11,719 nucleotides of DNA. Origin: Gammaproteobacteria bacterium (GTDB lineage: Bacteria > Pseudomonadota > Gammaproteobacteria > BMS3Bbin11). Positions 1-6,980 of the stretch are shown here, piece by piece. The stretch covers positions 1 to 11,719 of the forward strand of contig JAUWVE010000034.1 of NCBI GenBank assembly GCA_030617565.1, given 5' to 3'. The notes under the pieces were generated by a model that saw nothing but the letters and a program-made list of their open reading frames with translations, was not told the DNA's origin and did not search any database. The translations under genes were made by a program, and so were the position numbers. Every line of letters begins with the position of its first letter. Position 1 is the stretch's first letter.

Positions 1-526
1 CCTGTTTGTAATGGCCTATTATCGTTTCCTGTTGGGTATGTGGAACGATATTGACCTCAAATTCGTTCTTATGAACCGTATTCACGGTCAGGCTGACACC
101 ATCGATCGTCACGGAACCCTTCTGTGCGACATAACAGGCCAACTCATCGGGTAACTGCACTCGAAGGTTAATTGATTCACCTGCAGGCTGTATAGCAAGT
201 ACTTTTCCCAGACCATCAACATGACCACTGACAATATGACCGCCAAATCGCGTATCAGGACGCATCGCCAGCTCAAGGTTTACGGGACTGTCGATGGCCA
301 ACTGACCCAGCGAGGTCCGGGAAAGACTTTCTGCTGAGACATCCGCCTCAAAGCCATCCGCTGCCAATGAAACTGCCGTCAGGCAAATCCCGTTTACCGC
401 GATGGAGTCACCTAATTTTGTATCGCTGAGATCAAGCCTGCCGGTATTGATGCTGATTCTCGCATCATTCCCTTTGCGTTGCAGGCTGATGATTTTGCCA
501 GTAGCTTCTATAATTCCTGTGAACAT
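1..526 (-). CDS. ribE: Riboflavin synthase alpha subunit, 3' end missing
   Basis: Cytoplasmic riboflavin synthase (also named ribC in E. coli), which dismutates two 6,7-dimethyl-8-ribityllumazine molecules to riboflavin plus the pyrimidine precursor. I translated it by hand from the ATG at 526: it begins MFTGIIEATGKI, the classic family N-terminus, and 175 codons are present before the window edge. Seen in order are VNGICLTAVSL (first lumazine-binding repeat), GGHIVSGHVDG at the join between repeats, and DGVSLTVN followed by NIVPHT in the second repeat. Family members are about 200-220 residues, so roughly the last 40 residues lie outside. The start overlaps the 3' end of ribD by 19 bp, and a GGAG lies 10 nt upstream of the ATG inside ribD, so translation is probably coupled. 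No FMN riboswitch precedes it. The identification is secure; only the C-terminus is unseen. Confidence 0.96.
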   Translation of the reverse strand, partial: MFTGIIEATGKIISLQRKGNDARISINTGRLDLSDTKLGDSIAVNGICLTAVSLAADGFEADVSAESLSRTSLGQLAIDSPVNLELAMRPDTRFGGHIVSGHVDGLGKVLAIQPAGESINLRVQLPDELACYVAQKGSVTIDGVSLTVNTVHKNEFEVNIVPHTQQETIIGHYKQ

Positions 527-1656
527 ACCTGCTCTGCTCCACTCAGATAATCCGGTTGCACGATGAATCGCCAGTCCTTTCCTGTCGGCCTGACATCCTT
601 CACGGTCATATGGACTCTTTGTGCCATGCTATCAAGCCCCGGTATGTCAAACAGTCCCCTGGCGGCCGACCCCATAACAACGGGTGCAAGGTAAAGTACA
701 ATTTCATCGACCAGTTGATTGGCCAGTAGACCGCCGCAGACTACCGCGCCTGCCTCGACCAGTATTTCATTACATAAATACTCTTCCGCCAGGCATTCAA
801 ACAATCGTCTGCAATTCACCCGACCAGACTCACCACCCGGAAACGAACGAAGGTCTATTCCCTGCTGTTTTAGCTGTTGAAATCGGTCATCTGTTTCATC
901 CAGTACCGTGGCAACCAGTAATGGATGTCCATCATTATATATTTTTGCACTATCAGGGACACTAAGATTGCTATCCAGCACTATACGCAGCGGCTGCCTG
1001 GCTGTTCCATCCAGCCTGACCGTCAATGACGGGTCATCCGCAAGTACTGTGCCTGCTCCTGTCAGAATTGCACTGCTTGCTGCGCGCAGTAGTTGCACGT
1101 CAGCGCGCGCCTCCGGTCCGGTTATCCACCTGCTTTCACCATTTTGCATGGCTGTACGCCCATCCAGTGAGGCGCCGAGCTTCACCGTCACCCAGGGCCG
1201 CCTACGCGTCATTCTACTAACAAAGCCGCGGTTCAGATCCGTTGCCTGCTGCTGTAACAGACCACTGCGCACCTTAATGCCAGCCTGTTGCAGTTTTTTT
1301 ATACCCTGCCCTGCCACCAGTGGGTTGGGATCTTCCATGGCGATAATAACTTCATCTATCCCGCTTTCTATCAAGGCTTCTGCACAGGGTGGCGTACGAC
1401 CGTGGTGTGAACAGGGCTCTAACGTGACATAAGCAACGGCACCTTTTGCCTGTTCCCCGGCCTGCTGCAGTGCCAATACTTCAGCATGCTTGCACCCTGC
1501 TTTTTGATGCCAGCCCGTGGCAATTATCTTTTCATCTTTAACAATGATGCAGCCAACGCGAGGATTAGGCTGGGTAGTCGTAATTCCTTTACCTGCAAGA
1601 CGCAGGGCATCAGTCATCATCTGATGCTCGTATGCGCTGAAAATAGTACTGCTCAC
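508..1656 (-). CDS. ribD: Bifunctional riboflavin deaminase/reductase RibD
   Basis: Carries out the second and third steps of riboflavin synthesis: deamination of the diaminopyrimidinone from GTP cyclohydrolase II, then NADPH-dependent reduction of its ribosyl chain. Residues about 10-150 form the cytidine-deaminase-like domain, with zinc ligands H57 (in HAE, E59 being the catalytic acid), C82 and C91 in PCSHHGRTPPC. Residues about 154-370 form the reductase domain, with VKLGASLDGRTA and EAGAVVCGG visible. The length of 382 aa is normal. The chosen start is GTG at 1656, 16 bp after the nrdR stop, because the FSAYEHQMM stretch before the first helix looks like that of other gammaproteobacterial RibD proteins. 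Its SD sequence is weak, and the ATGs at 1620 or 1617 remain possible. The 3' end overlaps ribE by 19 bp, which supports one nrdR-ribD-ribE transcript. Confidence 0.96.
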   Translation of the reverse strand: MSSTIFSAYEHQMMTDALRLAGKGITTTQPNPRVGCIIVKDEKIIATGWHQKAGCKHAEVLALQQAGEQAKGAVAYVTLEPCSHHGRTPPCAEALIESGIDEVIIAMEDPNPLVAGQGIKKLQQAGIKVRSGLLQQQATDLNRGFVSRMTRRRPWVTVKLGASLDGRTAMQNGESRWITGPEARADVQLLRAASSAILTGAGTVLADDPSLTVRLDGTARQPLRIVLDSNLSVPDSAKIYNDGHPLLVATVLDETDDRFQQLKQQGIDLRSFPGGESGRVNCRRLFECLAEEYLCNEILVEAGAVVCGGLLANQLVDEIVLYLAPVVMGSAARGLFDIPGLDSMAQRVHMTVKDVRPTGKDWRFIVQPDYLSGAEQVCSQEL

Positions 1657-1672
1657 TGACGATTACCGGTGT

Positions 1673-2176
1673 TTAAGGGTGTTTTTTTGTCTTAACGATA
1701 CTGATCGCTGAATTTTTTTTCTTGCGATTACGTTTCAGCAGATCCAGTTCACGATGGAAGGCATCCAGATCCTGGAATCTCCGGTACACTGATGCAAAGC
1801 GTACATAAGCAACATCATCAATCAGCGCGAGCTCTTCAATCACCCACTCACCTACTTGCTTGGATTCCACTTCACGTTCGCTGCAGGCCAGCAACTTATG
1901 GATAATGCGCGCGACTGCCGCATCAACGTCATCTGCTTCCACCGGTCTTTTTTCCAGTGCACGCATGATCCCTGTGCGCAACTTCAACTCTGAAAAATCT
2001 ACCAGCGAGCCGTCATTTTTCTTTATTGACGGATAGGGCAGCTCTGTCTTTTCGTAGGTAGTAAAGCGCTCATGACAGCTCAGACATTCACGTCTTCTTC
2101 GCACTTCTCCACCATCGTTCGCTAATCGCGAATCTATAACTTTGGTGTCTTCTGTGCTGCAGTACGGGCAGTGCAT
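1673..2176 (-). CDS. nrdR: Transcriptional repressor NrdR
   Basis: Repressor of ribonucleotide reductase genes that senses ATP/dATP. The N-terminal zinc ribbon shows CPYC at C3/C6 and CLSC at C31/C34, with an intervening arginine-rich stretch that contacts DNA in this family. An ATP-cone domain spans about residues 49-139 and begins at the PYPSIKKNDGS segment. The protein has 167 aa, against 149 in E. coli; the surplus is a lysine-rich C-terminal tail (RNRKKKN and after) of unknown significance. The ATG has a good SD, AGGAAAG, a few bases upstream. It sits 39 bp downstream of glyA and 16 bp upstream of ribD. The nrdR-ribD linkage is widespread in Gammaproteobacteria, although NrdR is not known to act on riboflavin genes. 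No nrd genes lie in the window. Confidence 0.97.
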   Translation of the reverse strand: MHCPYCSTEDTKVIDSRLANDGGEVRRRRECLSCHERFTTYEKTELPYPSIKKNDGSLVDFSELKLRTGIMRALEKRPVEADDVDAAVARIIHKLLACSEREVESKQVGEWVIEELALIDDVAYVRFASVYRRFQDLDAFHRELDLLKRNRKKKNSAISIVKTKKHP

Positions 2177-2215
2177 GACTTTCCTGGTTTAATTGGATTT
2201 CCTGTGTAACTGTAC

Positions 2216-3469
2216 TTACTCATAAACAGGCCGTTTACGGCAAAGTCCAGTCACCTTGATTCTGGTCTGTGAGATAACGGTTTCATCGCTAATATTATCG
2301 AGGATATCACACATCCAGCTAGCCAGATTGCGAGAATCTTCTTCTGTAAAGCCGCGAGTCGTGGTTGCTGCAGTTCCAATTCGAATTCCGCTGGTCACAA
2401 AAGGCGATTGAGGGTCATTGGGTACTGCATTTTTGTTGACAGTTATATTGGCCAGGCCAAGCGCTGTTTCTGCATCTTTGCCGGTAATTTCCTGTTTTAT
2501 CAGGTCAATCAGCATCAGATGATTATCCGTTCCACCAGAAACAATTCGGAAACCTCTTTCAATGATAGTTTCTGCCATAGCCCTGGCATTTATCACGACC
2601 TGGTGCTGATAATCCTTGAATCCTGGTTCCAGTGCTTCCTTAAATGCAACAGCCTTGGCGGCAATAACATGCATCAGCGGACCACCCTGTGTGCCCGGAA
2701 AGACAAGAGAATTGAGCTTTTTCTCGATAACTTCATTGCTTCTGGCAAGGATGATTCCCCCTCTCGGGCCGCGCAGAGTTTTGTGCGTCGTTGAAGTAGT
2801 CACATCAGCAATGGCTACTGGACTGGGGTATTCATCGACGGCAACCAGACCCGCTACATGGGCCATATCAACCATCAAATAGGCACCGATACTGTCGGCA
2901 ATATCACGAAACTTCTGCCAGTCTACAATTCGGGAATAAGCGCTGAAGCCGGCAATGATCATCTTCGGCTGATGTTCTTTTGCCAGTCGTTCGACTTCAT
3001 CATAGTCAATTTCATCAGTTTCTGCGCTCAGACCATACTGTACTGCATTAAATAGTTTGCCCGAAAAATTTACTTTTGCACCATGAGTAAGATGGCCGCC
3101 ATCTGCCAGGCTCATACCCAGAATGGTGTCGCCTGGTTGCAGTAATGCCAGGTATACAGCGGCGTTGGCCTGGGAACCGGAATGCGGCTGTACATTAGCA
3201 TAATCGGCACCAAATAATTCCTTTACGCGGTCAATGGCAAGTTGCTCGGCGATATCGACATACTCGCAGCCACCATAGTAGCGACGGCCCGGATAGCCCT
3301 CTGCATATTTGTTGGTCAGTACTGAACCCTGAGCCTCCATCACCCGCGGGCTGGCATAATTTTCAGAGGCGATCAGTTCAATATGATCTTCCTGACGAGT
3401 CTCCTCTTCATCAATTGCGGCGGCCAGCTCATCATCGTAACCGGCAATCTTCATATCTTTACTGTACAT
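2216..3469 (-). CDS. glyA: Serine hydroxymethyltransferase
   Basis: PLP enzyme interconverting serine plus tetrahydrofolate with glycine plus 5,10-methylene-THF; the main source of one-carbon units. From the chosen ATG the protein is 417 aa, the same length as E. coli GlyA. Visible landmarks are ELIASENYAS, EGYPGRRYYGG, the QPHSGSQAN cofactor region, DMAHVAGL and the lysine motif TTSTTHKTLRGPRGG, with K230 as the Schiff-base lysine. A GTG at 3493 in the same frame would add eight residues. I prefer the ATG at 3469 because GGGAG lies exactly 5 nt upstream and because the mature start matches the family. It follows an intergenic region with a large inverted repeat, so it probably starts a transcription unit running into nrdR, but I could not identify a convincing promoter. 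Confidence 0.97.
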   Translation of the reverse strand: MYSKDMKIAGYDDELAAAIDEEETRQEDHIELIASENYASPRVMEAQGSVLTNKYAEGYPGRRYYGGCEYVDIAEQLAIDRVKELFGADYANVQPHSGSQANAAVYLALLQPGDTILGMSLADGGHLTHGAKVNFSGKLFNAVQYGLSAETDEIDYDEVERLAKEHQPKMIIAGFSAYSRIVDWQKFRDIADSIGAYLMVDMAHVAGLVAVDEYPSPVAIADVTTSTTHKTLRGPRGGIILARSNEVIEKKLNSLVFPGTQGGPLMHVIAAKAVAFKEALEPGFKDYQHQVVINARAMAETIIERGFRIVSGGTDNHLMLIDLIKQEITGKDAETALGLANITVNKNAVPNDPQSPFVTSGIRIGTAATTTRGFTEEDSRNLASWMCDILDNISDETVISQTRIKVTGLCRKRPVYE

Positions 3470-3474
3470 ATCTG

Positions 3475-3479
3475 CTCCC
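3475..3479 (-). promoter_or_regulatory. glyA Shine-Dalgarno site (decides the start)
   Basis: On the minus strand GGGAG stands 5 nt before the ATG at 3469. The longer in-frame GTG start at 3493 would place this motif inside the coding region and has no comparable site of its own, so the shorter protein is favoured. Confidence 0.8.
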
Positions 3480-3499
3480 AACTTCAAAGTCACTCTATT

Positions 3500-3574
3500 T
3501 GAACCGCAAAGGCGCAGAGAACGCCAGCTATTACGACTTAATAATTCTGCTGTTCTCTGCGCCTTTGCGGTTCA
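3500..3574. repeat. Perfect 23-bp inverted repeat between secF and glyA
   Basis: Arms 3500-3522 and 3552-3574 are exact reverse complements around a 29-nt AT-rich centre. Each arm is built from 8-9 bp subunits of the type CGCAAAGG and CGCAGAGAA. Neither strand shows a T-tract after the hairpin, so it is not a standard intrinsic terminator, though it could slow transcription or protect the 3' end of the secF message. Arms of this composition resemble, from memory, dispersed intergenic palindromes in many environmental bacterial genomes, so a non-autonomous repeat is my preferred reading. I saw no clear target-site duplication. The inner edge of the repeat lies about 31 bp from the glyA start, leaving little room for a promoter downstream of it. 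Confidence 0.9.
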
Positions 3575-3612
3575 GATTATTCTTTCGATAGATGCCCCGG
3601 TTCCATTTGAAA

Positions 3613-4620
3613 TCACGGGGCTGTAGTTTTCTGCTCGCCGCCTTCCTGTTTTACCTGCAGCAGATTTTCACGTGATATGCCAAGCATTAGCACTGAAGGA
3701 CTGGCAATAAATATAGATGAATAGGTACCAATGACTACACCCAGGATTAATGCTACAGAGAAGTTGTGAATAATATCTCCACCAAAGAAAAACAGTGATG
3801 TCAGCACCAGCAGCGTTGTAAGTGATGTCAGTATTGTACGCGGCAGGGTCTGGTTTATGGATATATTCATGATAGCCAGCGGCGTTTCCTTGCGCATTTT
3901 CCTGAAGTTCTCTCTGATACGATCAAACACAACAATGGTGTCATTCAAGGAATAGCCAATTACTGCTAGAAGTGCGGCAAGAACGGTCAATGTAAATTCC
4001 ATCTGGAAGACTGAAAAGACGCCAAGGGTAATGACAACATCGTGCACCAGGGCAATCACTGAACCCACAGCGAAGCGCCATTCAAAACGAAAAGCGACAT
4101 AGGCAAGAATCCCGAATAAAGCATACAGCATCGCCAGGCCACCCTGATTAGCCAGCTCATCGCCAACCTGCGGGCCAACAAACTCTACCCGTCTCATCTG
4201 CACCTGACAGACCTGTTGCTGGCCATTACTCGAACAGGCCTGTTCCTTGCTTACAGGGTTGATATCGGTAACAAACTCGTTCTGTTCGTTATGCAAGGCA
4301 AGCATAATCTTCTCACTAACCTGCGCCCCCTTTTCCTCACCTTCCAGCGGCACTCGTATCATGACTTCTTTAGCCGTACCGAAATACTGCACGATGGCAT
4401 CAGTGAAGCCTTCAGTAGACAAGGTGCTGCGTACATCCTCAATTGCGACTGTGTCCTGGTATGAAACCTCCACCAGTGTGCCGCCGGTGAAATCAATTCC
4501 AAACGACAGTCCACGTATTGCAAGGGAACTGAGGCTAATGATCACAAGCAGCAATGAAAAGGACATGGCCAGCTTGCGCTTGCCGAGAAAATCAATATTA
4601 AATTTAGTCCTGGTAGCCAT
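3613..4620 (-). CDS. secF: Sec translocon accessory subunit SecF
   Basis: Inner-membrane partner of SecD that uses the proton-motive force to help pull proteins through SecYEG (RND superfamily). TM1 is about residues 16-37. The conserved GIDFTGGT (41-48) starts the periplasmic P1 domain, which runs to about 160. Five further membrane segments follow (about 163-180, 184-205, 208-230, 263-280 and 284-312), with VIGYSLNDTIVVFDRIREN around 220-238 as the family signature. The length of 335 aa is typical. The ATG at 4620 has AGGAG 10 nt upstream, and this SD overlaps the secD stop codon, so the pair is likely translationally coupled. An oddity is two cysteines, C129 and C138, in a short P1 segment just before the second membrane block; a periplasmic disulfide is possible. 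Confidence 0.97.
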   Translation of the reverse strand: MATRTKFNIDFLGKRKLAMSFSLLLVIISLSSLAIRGLSFGIDFTGGTLVEVSYQDTVAIEDVRSTLSTEGFTDAIVQYFGTAKEVMIRVPLEGEEKGAQVSEKIMLALHNEQNEFVTDINPVSKEQACSSNGQQQVCQVQMRRVEFVGPQVGDELANQGGLAMLYALFGILAYVAFRFEWRFAVGSVIALVHDVVITLGVFSVFQMEFTLTVLAALLAVIGYSLNDTIVVFDRIRENFRKMRKETPLAIMNISINQTLPRTILTSLTTLLVLTSLFFFGGDIIHNFSVALILGVVIGTYSSIFIASPSVLMLGISRENLLQVKQEGGEQKTTAP

Positions 4621-4633
4621 CCTTTATTTACTC

Positions 4634-6523
4634 CTAAATCGCCAGCTTCTTGACCTGGCGGCCGCCATAAATCAAGTTGATAATCCCACGACTAACCATG
4701 ATTGAGGTAAACATAGAAGTGAGAATTCCTATAGACAGGGTAATAGCAAAGCCCTTGATCGGCCCGGTACCAAAGTTGAACAGAACAACTGCCGCGATAA
4801 GGGTCGTAATATTTGCATCGACAATGGTTGATAAGGCCTTGTCATAGCCGGCATGAATAGCCGCTTGAGGAGTGACACCATTGCGCAGCTCTTCTTTAAT
4901 GCGTTCGAAAATCAGCACATTGGCATCAACAGCCATGCCTATTGTCAGCAGAATTCCTGCAACACCGGGTAATGTTAATGTCGCCTGGAGTAATGACAAA
5001 ACTGCAACCATCAATACCAGATTAAGTACAAGTGCGATATCCGCGACTAAACCGAATACCCGATAATAAAAAAGCATGAAAATAAGAACCGCAACCAAAC
5101 CGTACATGACAGAAAGGAAGCCGGTACGGATATTTTCTTTTCCCAGGCTAGGGCCGATAGTCCGCTCTTCGACAATCTCTATCGGGGCAGCCAGCGCGCC
5201 AGCACGCAACAATAATGAAAGATCGCGTGCTTCCTTGATGCTGTCCAGGCCTTCGATCTGAAAGCGTTTACCCAGCTGATCACGTATGACGGGTGCTGTT
5301 ATGACTTCCTCTATACGTGATTTTACCCTTACAGGGCGACCATTTTCATCTACAACTACATTGCCCTGCTCGTCCTTTTTAATTGAACTCTTTTGTTCAA
5401 CGTAGACGACCGCCATGCGGTTTCCGATGTTGTCACCTGTTATGCGCTGATTTATCGAAGCACCACGGGCATCCAGGGTGATGTGGACGACAGAACTGCC
5501 GTTTCGTGAGTCGATGCCGGCCGATGCATCGATGATGTTGTTACCGGAATAGATAATCCCTTTTTTAAGAAGAATCGGTGCATTTCGGCGATCACGGTAA
5601 AGGCGTGATCCAACCGGCACCCGTCCTTCGAGAGCGGCCTGTATGTTGCCGCTATTTTTCTCATCCACCATCATTATTTCAAGCGTTGCCGTGCGGCCGA
5701 TAATTTCTTTTGCCCTGGCCGTATCCTGTATGCCCGGCAACTGGACAACGATACGATTATCACCTTGCTGCTGGACTATGGGTTCTGCAACGCCCAGTTC
5801 ATTAATTCGATTTCTCAGCGCAGTCATGTTCTGCTTAACGGAGGTGTCCTTGATTTCTCTTTTAGCTGCTTCAGTAAGGTGCAGAACCAGTGCCGGCTTG
5901 CCGTCCCGTTCAGTTTCTTTGGCTGACAGGCTGGTAAAATCATCTTCTACCGTGATAAGACCCTGAGCAAGACGCTCCTGATCAGGGAAGACAACCTGTA
6001 TGCCGCTATCCCTGGAACTGGTTACACTCAGATAACGTATCTTTTTCTCCCGCATACCTGAACGCAGGTCAGATACCAGGCGCTTTTCAGTATTGCTAAT
6101 CGCGCCATCTATATCGACTTCCATTAGAAAATGGACACCGCCACGAAGGTCAAGTCCAAGATACATTGGCCTGGCATCAATACTTGCCATCCAGGCAGGG
6201 GTCGCCGGAACAAGATTCAGGGCCACGGTATATTTTTCACCCAGTTCATTTTCTACGACATCTTTTGCTTTCAGCTGATCATCGGTATTCTTGAATCGTA
6301 GCTGTATACCACTTTCCGCCCTTTCCACACCGTGAAAAGAAATTCCGCTGTCAGTTAAAGCGCTTTTAATCTGCTGTTCAGTACTTGCATCAATCACAGC
6401 AGAACGGGTAGCTGAAATCTGCAGGGCGGGATCTTCACCATACAGATTAGGCAGTGCATACAGAAAGCCCGGGATGATGACAGCCAGGATAATCAGATAT
6501 TTCCACAGTGGGTACTTATTCAT
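4634..6523 (-). CDS. secD: Sec translocon accessory subunit SecD
   Basis: Inner-membrane component of the SecDF-YajC complex that drives late steps of protein export with the proton gradient. It has 629 aa, slightly longer than E. coli SecD (615). TM1 is about residues 8-26. The large periplasmic region runs from about 30 to 460 and contains YLGLDLRGGVHFLMEVD (121-137), TALRNRINELGVAEP and the LLRAGALAAPIEI segment ahead of the membrane block. Five C-terminal membrane segments follow, with GMAVDANVLIFERIKEE at 529-545; D533 corresponds to the membrane aspartate needed for proton coupling in the family. A charged, low-complexity linker at about 379-403 inside the periplasmic domain accounts for some of the extra length. 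It is 26 bp after yajC and 13 bp before secF. The SD is modest (GGAA). Confidence 0.97.
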   Translation of the reverse strand: MNKYPLWKYLIILAVIIPGFLYALPNLYGEDPALQISATRSAVIDASTEQQIKSALTDSGISFHGVERAESGIQLRFKNTDDQLKAKDVVENELGEKYTVALNLVPATPAWMASIDARPMYLGLDLRGGVHFLMEVDIDGAISNTEKRLVSDLRSGMREKKIRYLSVTSSRDSGIQVVFPDQERLAQGLITVEDDFTSLSAKETERDGKPALVLHLTEAAKREIKDTSVKQNMTALRNRINELGVAEPIVQQQGDNRIVVQLPGIQDTARAKEIIGRTATLEIMMVDEKNSGNIQAALEGRVPVGSRLYRDRRNAPILLKKGIIYSGNNIIDASAGIDSRNGSSVVHITLDARGASINQRITGDNIGNRMAVVYVEQKSSIKKDEQGNVVVDENGRPVRVKSRIEEVITAPVIRDQLGKRFQIEGLDSIKEARDLSLLLRAGALAAPIEIVEERTIGPSLGKENIRTGFLSVMYGLVAVLIFMLFYYRVFGLVADIALVLNLVLMVAVLSLLQATLTLPGVAGILLTIGMAVDANVLIFERIKEELRNGVTPQAAIHAGYDKALSTIVDANITTLIAAVVLFNFGTGPIKGFAITLSIGILTSMFTSIMVSRGIINLIYGGRQVKKLAI

Positions 6524-6549
6524 AAGTTTTCCAGGTCAGTTTCTTAAGA

Positions 6550-6879
6550 TTATGCTGACTTGATTGTTCCTTTTGGCATCAGCGCCTGAACGGCTGAACG
6601 CTGCACCTTGATTTCCACACCTGCAGCAACTTCTACTGTGACAAATGATTCACCCACTCCAGTGACTTTACCAAGGGTGCCGCCAGTGGTAATCACTTCA
6701 TCGCCTTTGGCAATGGCTTCGGTCATTTTTTTATGCTCTTTTGCCCGTTTCTGCTGTGGTCGAATAAGCAGAAAATAAAATACCGCAAAGATAGCAACGA
6801 GGGGCAACAATGACATCAAACCGCCCTGTGTGGATGCACCGGAAGCCTGTGCGTAGGCATCAGAAATAAATAAACTCAT
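6550..6879 (-). CDS. yajC: Sec translocon accessory protein YajC
   Basis: Small single-span membrane protein that co-purifies with SecDF. It has 109 aa against 110 in E. coli. The family pattern is seen: a short polar N-terminus, one membrane helix at about residues 21-40 ending in the hallmark FYFLLIRPQQKR, then a cytoplasmic domain with KGDEVITTGGTLGKV and the final VQALMPKGTIKSA. The ATG at 6879 has TGGAG about 8 nt upstream. It opens the yajC-secD-secF group and lies 101 bp from tgt. That gap holds a weak terminator-like hairpin, so yajC may be partly uncoupled from queA-tgt, but no good promoter could be assigned. Confidence 0.96.
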   Translation of the reverse strand: MSLFISDAYAQASGASTQGGLMSLLPLVAIFAVFYFLLIRPQQKRAKEHKKMTEAIAKGDEVITTGGTLGKVTGVGESFVTVEVAAGVEIKVQRSAVQALMPKGTIKSA

Positions 6880-6927
6880 GGTTAACTCCAGTCATAATAT
6901 TCGGGAAAACGTCCTTTTGTTTCCCTG

Positions 6928-6967
6928 AAATAATCAAAACAAGGGGATATAGCAATAGCCCCAGTTT
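6928..6967 (-). terminator. Weak terminator-like hairpin between tgt and yajC
   Basis: On the minus strand GGGG (6962-6959) can pair with CCCC (6946-6943), and the flanking AAAC (6967-6964) with GUUU (6940-6937) across small bulges. The run after the stem is U-rich (UUGUUUUGAUUAUUU). It starts 13 bp past the tgt stop. The GC core is only 4 bp and the loop is 12 nt, so this is at best a leaky terminator or attenuator before yajC. Confidence 0.3.
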
Positions 6968-6980
6968 AAAAACAGCGAGA

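Noticed and set aside
908..1432. Plus-strand open frame of 174 codons
   Set aside because: Entirely antisense to ribD, whose catalytic motifs are intact; composition is that of a shadow frame.
1657..1672. FMN riboswitch in front of ribD
   Set aside because: Only 16 bp separate nrdR and ribD and the conserved RFN element is absent there and before nrdR.
3470..3493. GTG start adding eight residues to glyA
   Set aside because: A good SD is positioned for the ATG at 3469, and that start gives the 417-aa family length.
3500..3574. Intrinsic terminator for secF
   Set aside because: The stem is very strong, but neither strand has a T-run after it, and the 29-nt loop is unusually long; classed as a repeat instead.
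4247..4705. Plus-strand open frame of 152 codons across the secD-secF junction
   Set aside because: Antisense to two clear membrane-protein genes; no recognisable motifs and no ribosome site.
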